The notes under the pieces were generated by a model. It ran no database searches and was not told the origin of the DNA. It worked only from the letters and a program-made list of their open reading frames with translations. Below, piece after piece: positions 13,989 through 17,572 of a stretch of 17,572 nt of DNA (position 1 is the stretch's first letter; each line of letters starts with the position of its first letter). Source of the stretch: Bog-756 sp963977795 (GTDB lineage Bacteria; Actinomycetota; Acidimicrobiia; Acidimicrobiales; RAAP-2); the NCBI GenBank assembly GCA_963977795.1, contig CAXBRB010000028.1, forward strand, positions 1 through 17,572. The letters run 5' to 3'. The translations under genes and the position numbers were made by a program.

Positions 13989-14840
13989 CTAGACGGCGTC
14001 GCCGGCGGACGGCCGGCTCCCCAGCGCCTCGGGGCGCAGCAGGCGGGCCGAGGTGACGAACCCGGTGTGACCCACCATCCGGTGGTCCGGGCGCACCGAG
14101 CGGTCCTCGATGTGCCACGTGCGGTGGAGGACCTCGAGCGTCCGGGCCATGCCGAAGGCGCTGGACTCGAGGGCCTGGCGCAGCTGGTGGGTCTGGTTGA
14201 TGGTGGGCAGGTAGGCGCAGAGGATCCCGCCGCCGCGCAGCGCCCGCTCGGCGTGGGGCACCACCCGCCACGGCTCGGGCAGGTCGAGCATGATCCGGTC
14301 GAGGCCGGTGCGGTCGATCCCGTCGTAGACGTCCCGCAGCTCGACCTGGTAGTCCGCCCCCTCCCCCACCATGGCGGCGACGTTGGCTGCCGCCCGCTCG
14401 GCGAAGTCCTGGCGCAGCTCGTAGCCCACCACCGAGGCGCCGGCCCGCAGTAGGGCCATGGAGAGCGCCCCCGAGCCCACCCCGGCCTCGAGGACCCGCA
14501 CGCCGGGGGCGATGTCGGCCTCCATCAGCATGGCCGCCAGGTCCTTGGGGTAGATGACCTGGGCCCCCCGGGGCATCTTGAGGACGGCGTCGGCCAGCGT
14601 CGGGCGCACCACCACGAAGCGCCGGCCCGTGCTGCCGAGCACGGTGGCGCCCTCGACGGCGCCGATCAGGTCGTCGTGGGCGAGGATGCCGGCGTGGGTG
14701 TGGAAGGTGGCTCCGGGCCGCAACGTCACCAGGTAGCGCCGCTGCTTGGCGTCGAGCAGCAGGATCCGCTCCCCGGCCCGCAGCAGGCTGCGGTCCTCGT
14801 CGGGACCGTCGGCTCCCCCCGCAGGGGTGGGGGCGCTCAG
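13989..14840 (-). CDS. trmI: tRNA (adenine-58-N1)-methyltransferase TrmI, probable CTG start
   Basis: 283 residues if translation starts at CTG 14840. TrmI methylates N1 of A58 in the tRNA T-loop using S-adenosylmethionine, usually as a tetramer. Motifs: LLRAGERILLLDAKQRRYL (19-37, the N-terminal beta domain), TLRPGATFHTHAG, MPRGAQVIYPKD, the SAM loop VLEAGVGSGALS (116-127) and LDLPEPW (185-191) with the presumed catalytic Asp186. The N-terminal segment aligns with GERVQLTDAKGRRY of M. tuberculosis TrmI, so the gene must begin well upstream of the first usual start (GTG 14729). No ATG, GTG or TTG exists in frame there. CTG 14840 overlaps the previous TGA as CTGA, like the other 4-nt overlaps here. 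Linkage to mpa is conserved in mycobacteria. Confidence 0.88.
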   Translation of the reverse strand: MSAPTPAGGADGPDEDRSLLRAGERILLLDAKQRRYLVTLRPGATFHTHAGILAHDDLIGAVEGATVLGSTGRRFVVVRPTLADAVLKMPRGAQVIYPKDLAAMLMEADIAPGVRVLEAGVGSGALSMALLRAGASVVGYELRQDFAERAAANVAAMVGEGADYQVELRDVYDGIDRTGLDRIMLDLPEPWRVVPHAERALRGGGILCAYLPTINQTHQLRQALESSAFGMARTLEVLHRTWHIEDRSVRPDHRMVGHTGFVTSARLLRPEALGSRPSAGDAV

Positions 14841-15037
14841 GATCCCGGGGTGCCGGGGGCCGACGACGAGATGGTGAAGCGGTCGCCGGGGCGGATCTTG
14901 GTCCGGTAGACCACGCGGTCGGCGGAGCGGGCCCGGTTGACCATCCAGAAGGCGGCGCCGAGCACCAGGAAGACCGAGCGCCCGCGCATGCCCCGGCGGA
15001 ACGCCGTGCGCTCGAGGTACCGGATGACGACGTCCAC
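14837..15037 (-). CDS. small single-pass membrane protein, unknown function
   Basis: 66 residues from GTG 15037, 4 nt after the previous gene's stop. A basic N-terminus (RYLERTAFRRGMRGR) precedes one short hydrophobic segment (about 21-34, SVFLVLGAAFWMVN), then RARSADRVVYRTKIRPGDRF and a Ser/Pro-rich tail. The positive N-side suggests an N-in, C-out orientation. I do not recognise a family. Its support is third-position GC, tight packing between two genes and the stop overlap with trmI. It could affect membrane placement or be unrelated to its neighbours. Confidence 0.6.
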   Translation of the reverse strand: MDVVIRYLERTAFRRGMRGRSVFLVLGAAFWMVNRARSADRVVYRTKIRPGDRFTISSSAPGTPGS

Positions 15038-15041
15038 CGGC

Positions 15042-15254
15042 TCAGATCCGCCGGATCTCGAGGACGGCCGAACGTCGGCGGCCGGCCCGACGGCCGATCA
15101 GGAAGGCGGCGGCCACCACCACCACGGCGACAGCCACGGCCACGGTGACGGCCTGGGAGCGGGCCGACTCCACCTCGCCGGTCACGTCACCGGTGAGGCC
15201 GCGGAGCTTCTCCTCGATCTGGTCGCGGGTGATCTTGGTGTCGGCCGGGCTCAT
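15042..15254 (-). CDS. small membrane-anchored protein, unknown function
   Basis: 70 residues from ATG 15254. A polar, probably helical N-terminal part (TRDQIEEKLRGLTGDVTGEV, 9-28) is followed by one strongly hydrophobic span (about 35-53) and an Arg-rich end, RRAGRRRSAVLEIRR. The layout resembles DUF3618-type proteins often found next to holin-like proteins in actinobacteria, but the match is too weak to name. AGGAG lies 5 nt before the ATG. The ATGA overlaps the stop of the upstream two-span protein, so the two are probably made together and may interact in the membrane. Confidence 0.72.
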   Translation of the reverse strand: MSPADTKITRDQIEEKLRGLTGDVTGEVESARSQAVTVAVAVAVVVVAAAFLIGRRAGRRRSAVLEIRRI

Positions 15255-15619
15255 GGCTGCTCCTTGTCGGGCCGGGGGGCCGGTTGGGGCGTCTGGCCGC
15301 GGCTGACGGCCAGCACCGCCACGGCGGCCACGGCCACCACCACGACCGTGCAGATCAGGTAGGGGATCCACGAGAGGTTCCCGGTGAAGGCGCTCCCGGT
15401 CTCCCCCTGGAGGAGGCGGAGCAGGCCCACGGCCAGGATGACCAGGCCGATGGAGAGGGCCACCGAGCCGATGATGCCGAAGACCACGTAGCGGCCGAGA
15501 CCCTTGACCGGGTCCAGGGTCTCCTGCTTGACGTAGTCGATGACGAGGCGGACGATCTCCGTCCCCTCGTCCCGCAGGCCTCCGAGGCCCTTGCTCCCGC
15601 TGCTGCGACCTGGCGCCAC
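15251..15619 (-). CDS. two-span membrane protein, possibly holin-X/DUF1469-like
   Basis: 122 residues from GTG 15619; a GTG at 15655 would add 12 residues. I prefer 15619 because GAGGAGGG sits just upstream, though the spacing is short. The cytoplasmic N-terminal part contains GTEIVRLVIDYVKQETLDPV (19-38), then two hydrophobic regions (about 43-70 and 83-106) with a loop GETGSAFTGNLSW, and a Pro-rich tail. The amphipathic helix before KGLGRYVVFG plus two spans resembles the Actinobacterial Holin-X (DUF1469) superfamily, whose members are mostly not phage genes. No phage genes are nearby. It heads the unit with two small membrane proteins and trmI. TAGAGT at 15725-15730 may be its -10. Confidence 0.75.
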   Translation of the reverse strand: MAPGRSSGSKGLGGLRDEGTEIVRLVIDYVKQETLDPVKGLGRYVVFGIIGSVALSIGLVILAVGLLRLLQGETGSAFTGNLSWIPYLICTVVVVAVAAVAVLAVSRGQTPQPAPRPDKEQP

Positions 15620-15655
15620 GACCCTCCTCGGCTCGTCTCCCCCGCTCCGGCGCAC

Positions 15656-15817
15656 CAGCTCGGACGACCATGTCGGACGACCGTCGGGCGCCGGGCCGTG
15701 CTGGTGTGCACGGACGGAGCCCCAACTCTACCCAGAGCCGGGGAAGGGGCGGGACGCCCGGGGCGCCGGCGGTGGCCCGCTCCTCCCGGCGCACGGCCCC
15801 AGGGCCCGCAGCGTGCC
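15656..15817. other. upstream region of the membrane-protein operon
   Basis: On the minus strand TAGAGT (15730-15725) is a likely -10. The leader would contain an inverted repeat CCGTGC-N6-GCACGG (15696-15713) and a 10-bp direct repeat TCGGACGACC at 15660-15669 and 15673-15682. No coding-like frame was found. Confidence 0.4.
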
Positions 15818-15819
15818 GG

Positions 15820-15875
15820 CCGGTCAGGTGCAGGCGGTCAGGTGCAGGCGGTCAGGTGCGGACGATCAGGTGCGC
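15820..15875. repeat. four tandem 14-bp repeats spanning the thioesterase stop
   Basis: Units at 15820-15833, 15834-15847, 15848-15861 and 15862-15875 share the consensus GCGGTCAGGTGCAG. Units two and three differ at one position; the fourth is more diverged. The fourth unit contains the last codon and TGA of the thioesterase gene. Every other unit also carries an ACCTGA on the minus strand. This looks like slippage growth from the gene end. Confidence 0.8.
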
Positions 15876-16276
15876 TCGGTGTAGAGGTAGGTCGAGCTGG
15901 CCCGGGCGACGACCCGGCCAGCGTCATCGACCACCTCGGCCTCGGCAAAGGCGACACGGGACCCGCCTTTGACGATCTCGGCCGTGCACTCGAGCATCGA
16001 GCCCACCCGGGCGGCGCCCAGGAAGCTGGTCTTCATCTCCACGTTGGCCGCCACCACCCTGCGGCCCTGGCCGCCCGCCCAGGTGATGGCCGCCGCCCCC
16101 ATGGCCGAGTCGGCCATGGCCCCGAGGAAGCCGCCCTGGACGATGCCGGTGGGGTTGGCGAAGCGCTCGTCGGCCCGCATCCGCCACACCGTGCGGCCGG
16201 GGGTGGCCTTGTCCACGCACACCATGCCGAGGGTCAGCTCGCAGTTCGGCGGCACCTGGATCCTCGGGTCGGCCAT
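15866..16276 (-). CDS. PaaI-like hotdog-fold acyl-CoA thioesterase
   Basis: 136 residues, normal for a hotdog thioesterase. These enzymes hydrolyse acyl-CoA or aryl-CoA thioesters as dimers or tetramers. The signature is ANPTGIVQGGFLGAMADSAM (40-59), with the GG-x-hydrophobic helix and Asp56 in the acidic position expected for catalysis in the PaaI/thioesterase II group. The C-terminal strands VAFAEAEVVDDAGRVVARAS are typical. The substrate cannot be inferred. TAGCCT lies 6 nt before the ATG with no Shine-Dalgarno, so the mRNA is probably leaderless. The stop codon is in a tandem repeat. It is divergent from fbiC across 94 bp. Confidence 0.88.
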   Translation of the reverse strand: MADPRIQVPPNCELTLGMVCVDKATPGRTVWRMRADERFANPTGIVQGGFLGAMADSAMGAAAITWAGGQGRRVVAANVEMKTSFLGAARVGSMLECTAEIVKGGSRVAFAEAEVVDDAGRVVARASSTYLYTERT

Positions 16277-16282
16277 GGGCGC

Positions 16283-16288
16283 AGGCTA
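16283..16288 (-). promoter_or_regulatory. -10 hexamer for the leaderless thioesterase gene
   Basis: TAGCCT on the minus strand, 6 nt (GCGCCC) before the ATG at 16276. No Shine-Dalgarno is present. Confidence 0.5.
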
Positions 16289-16357
16289 ACCGCCGCACCA
16301 CGCCGGGCCCGGGCAACGCAGGCCGCCCGGCCACCTCGGCCCCGGCGGAGGCTCCGG

Positions 16358-16363
16358 TAGTGT
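16358..16363 (+). promoter_or_regulatory. -10 hexamer for leaderless fbiC/cofG
   Basis: TAGTGT on the plus strand, 7 nt (GACCCCG) before ATG 16371, so transcription should begin at or next to the A of the start codon. No Shine-Dalgarno is present. Confidence 0.5.
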
Positions 16364-16370
16364 GACCCCG

Positions 16371-17572
16371 ATGGCCGCCGACCCCGGATCCTCCCGCTCC
16401 CCCGGTCCCGGCACGCCCGACCACGCCGGCCTCCTGGCCGCCGACCACGGGCAGCTGGCCCCGGCGGCGGCCGCCGTGCGCCACGGCGCCTTCGGCACCC
16501 GCATGACCTACTCGCCCAAGGTCTTCATCCCCCTCACCATGCTGTGCCGGGACCGCTGCGGCTACTGCACCTTCGCCAAGGCGCCGGCCCGACTGGACGC
16601 CCCCTACCTGACCATCGACGAGGTCCTGGCCCTCGCCCGGGCCGGACGGGACGCCGGCTGCCACGAGGCGCTCTTCACCCTGGGCGAGGCCCCCGAGGAG
16701 CGCTACCCGGTGGCCCGGGACTGGCTGGACGCCCACGGGTACGCATCGACCGTTGCCTACCTGGCCGCCGCCTGCGCCGCCGTCGTCGAGGAGACCGGGC
16801 TGCTCCCCCACGCCAACGCCGGCGCCCTGGCCGAGGACGACCTGGCCCTGCTCCGCCCGGTGACGGCCAGCCAGGGGATGATGCTGGAGACCCTCCGCGA
16901 CGATCTGCCGGCCCACCGGGGCGCGCCCGACAAGGTCCCGGCCCGCCGCCTGGCCACCCTGGAAGCGGCCGGCCGGCTGGCCATCCCCTTCACCACCGGG
17001 ATCCTGGTCGGCATCGGCGAGTCCCGGGCCGACCGCCTCGCAGCCCTCGACGCCATCGCCGCCAGCCACGCCCGGCACGGCCACGTCCAGGAGGTCATCG
17101 TCCAGAACTTCCTGCCCAAGGCCGGCACGGCCATGCACCGCCACCCGCCGTGCCCCACCGAGGAGTTCCTGTGGACGGTGGCCGCCGCCCGCCTGGTGCT
17201 GCCCGACGACATCCACCTCCAGGCGCCTCCCAACCTCTCCGACGACCTGGGTCCGCTGGTCGCTGCCGGCATCGACGACTGGGGCGGGGTCTCGCCGGTG
17301 ACCGCCGACCACGTGAACCCCGAACGGGCCTGGCCGGCCCTGGACGTGCTGCGGGCAGCCACCGAGGCCGCCGGGGCCACCCTGGCCCCCCGCCTCACCC
17401 TCTACCCCGAGCTGGCGCTGGCTCCCGAGCGGTGGCTGGACCCGGCCATGCACTTCCCGGTCCTCGACGCCTCCGACGCCGAGGGGCTCGGCCGCGACCA
17501 CCCGTGGGCCTCGGGGGCCGACGTCGCCCCGCCGGTGCTCCTGGCCGAGACGACGGTCCGGACCGGCGTCCC
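16371..17572 (+). CDS. fbiC: FO synthase, CofG radical-SAM part (partial, runs off right edge)
   Basis: The frame is open for 400 codons from ATG 16371 to the window end. FO synthase makes the deazaflavin core of coenzyme F420 from tyrosine and 5-amino-6-ribitylaminouracil. The radical-SAM motif CRDRCGYCTF gives cluster ligands C59, C63 and C66. YSPKVFIPLTMLC, HEALFTLGE, FTTGILVGIGES, EVIVQNFLPK, IQAPPNL-like LQAPPNL and DWGGVSPVTADHVNPERAWP match the CofG half of M. tuberculosis FbiC closely. The N-terminus is shorter than FbiC. Actinobacteria usually fuse CofG to CofH in about 850 residues; the frame has not ended by residue 400, which is consistent with a fusion, but the CofH half is outside the window. 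If it stops soon after, cofG would be the better name. Confidence 0.9.
   Translation, partial: MAADPGSSRSPGPGTPDHAGLLAADHGQLAPAAAAVRHGAFGTRMTYSPKVFIPLTMLCRDRCGYCTFAKAPARLDAPYLTIDEVLALARAGRDAGCHEALFTLGEAPEERYPVARDWLDAHGYASTVAYLAAACAAVVEETGLLPHANAGALAEDDLALLRPVTASQGMMLETLRDDLPAHRGAPDKVPARRLATLEAAGRLAIPFTTGILVGIGESRADRLAALDAIAASHARHGHVQEVIVQNFLPKAGTAMHRHPPCPTEEFLWTVAAARLVLPDDIHLQAPPNLSDDLGPLVAAGIDDWGGVSPVTADHVNPERAWPALDVLRAATEAAGATLAPRLTLYPELALAPERWLDPAMHFPVLDASDAEGLGRDHPWASGADVAPPVLLAETTVRTGV

Noticed and set aside
15924..17501. 525-codon minus-strand open frame opposite fbiC
   Set aside because: It lies opposite the FO synthase gene and across the thioesterase gene, has no domain, and its Gly/Gln/Val-rich composition is a shadow pattern.

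Overview
The window is very GC-rich (above 70% by eye) and gene-dense, and it carries the Pup-proteasome gene cluster. Together with an FO synthase gene for coenzyme F420, this points to an actinobacterium. Gene order resembles mycobacteria and Streptomyces, but proteins and spacing differ enough that a deep-branching group such as Acidimicrobiia is my guess (inference only).

Layout, left to right. (1) 1-734, minus strand: the end of a transcription unit, with a DUF4193-type zinc-ribbon protein carrying a long acidic stretch and, overlapping it by 4 nt, an unrecognised protein that runs off the left edge. (2) 735-1206: about 470 bp without a protein gene. It holds a strong hairpin at the end of the thyX-like gene, a near-consensus minus-strand promoter (TTGACA-17-TAGAGT) and a self-complementary stretch that looks like an unassigned structured RNA. 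(3) 1207-6192, minus: a two-domain ThyX homologue, a Ski2/HelY-type RNA helicase, tatC and a TatB-like gene. (4) 6270-13454, minus: lepB (signal peptidase I), pafA, prcA, prcB, pup, dop and mpa (arc), i.e. a full pupylation and proteasome set. (5) 13712-13948, plus: a lone single-cluster ferredoxin. (6) 13989-15619, minus: a four-gene unit with two small membrane proteins, another small membrane protein and a TrmI-type tRNA methyltransferase that appears to begin with CTG. (7) 15866-16276, minus: a PaaI-like hotdog thioesterase, divergent from (8) fbiC/cofG, plus, which runs off the right edge.

How it works together. PafA attaches Pup (which already ends in GGE) to substrate lysines. Mpa binds Pup and feeds the substrate into the PrcA/PrcB 20S core. 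Dop removes Pup. TatB/TatC export folded proteins and LepB removes their signal peptides. In M. tuberculosis pafA is followed by pafB-pafC-tatA-tatC-helY. Here pafBC is absent and lepB takes its place, while tat and helY keep their order.

Regulation. Many genes have a TAnnnT -10 hexamer 6-9 nt before the start codon and no Shine-Dalgarno (tatB, pafA, dop, thioesterase, cofG; lepB and thyX at 9 nt), which suggests widespread leaderless transcription. This signal also fixes the pafA start. Genes inside operons instead use ATGA/GTGA overlaps or clear Shine-Dalgarno sequences. No CRISPR array, tRNA, rRNA, insertion sequence or prophage was seen.
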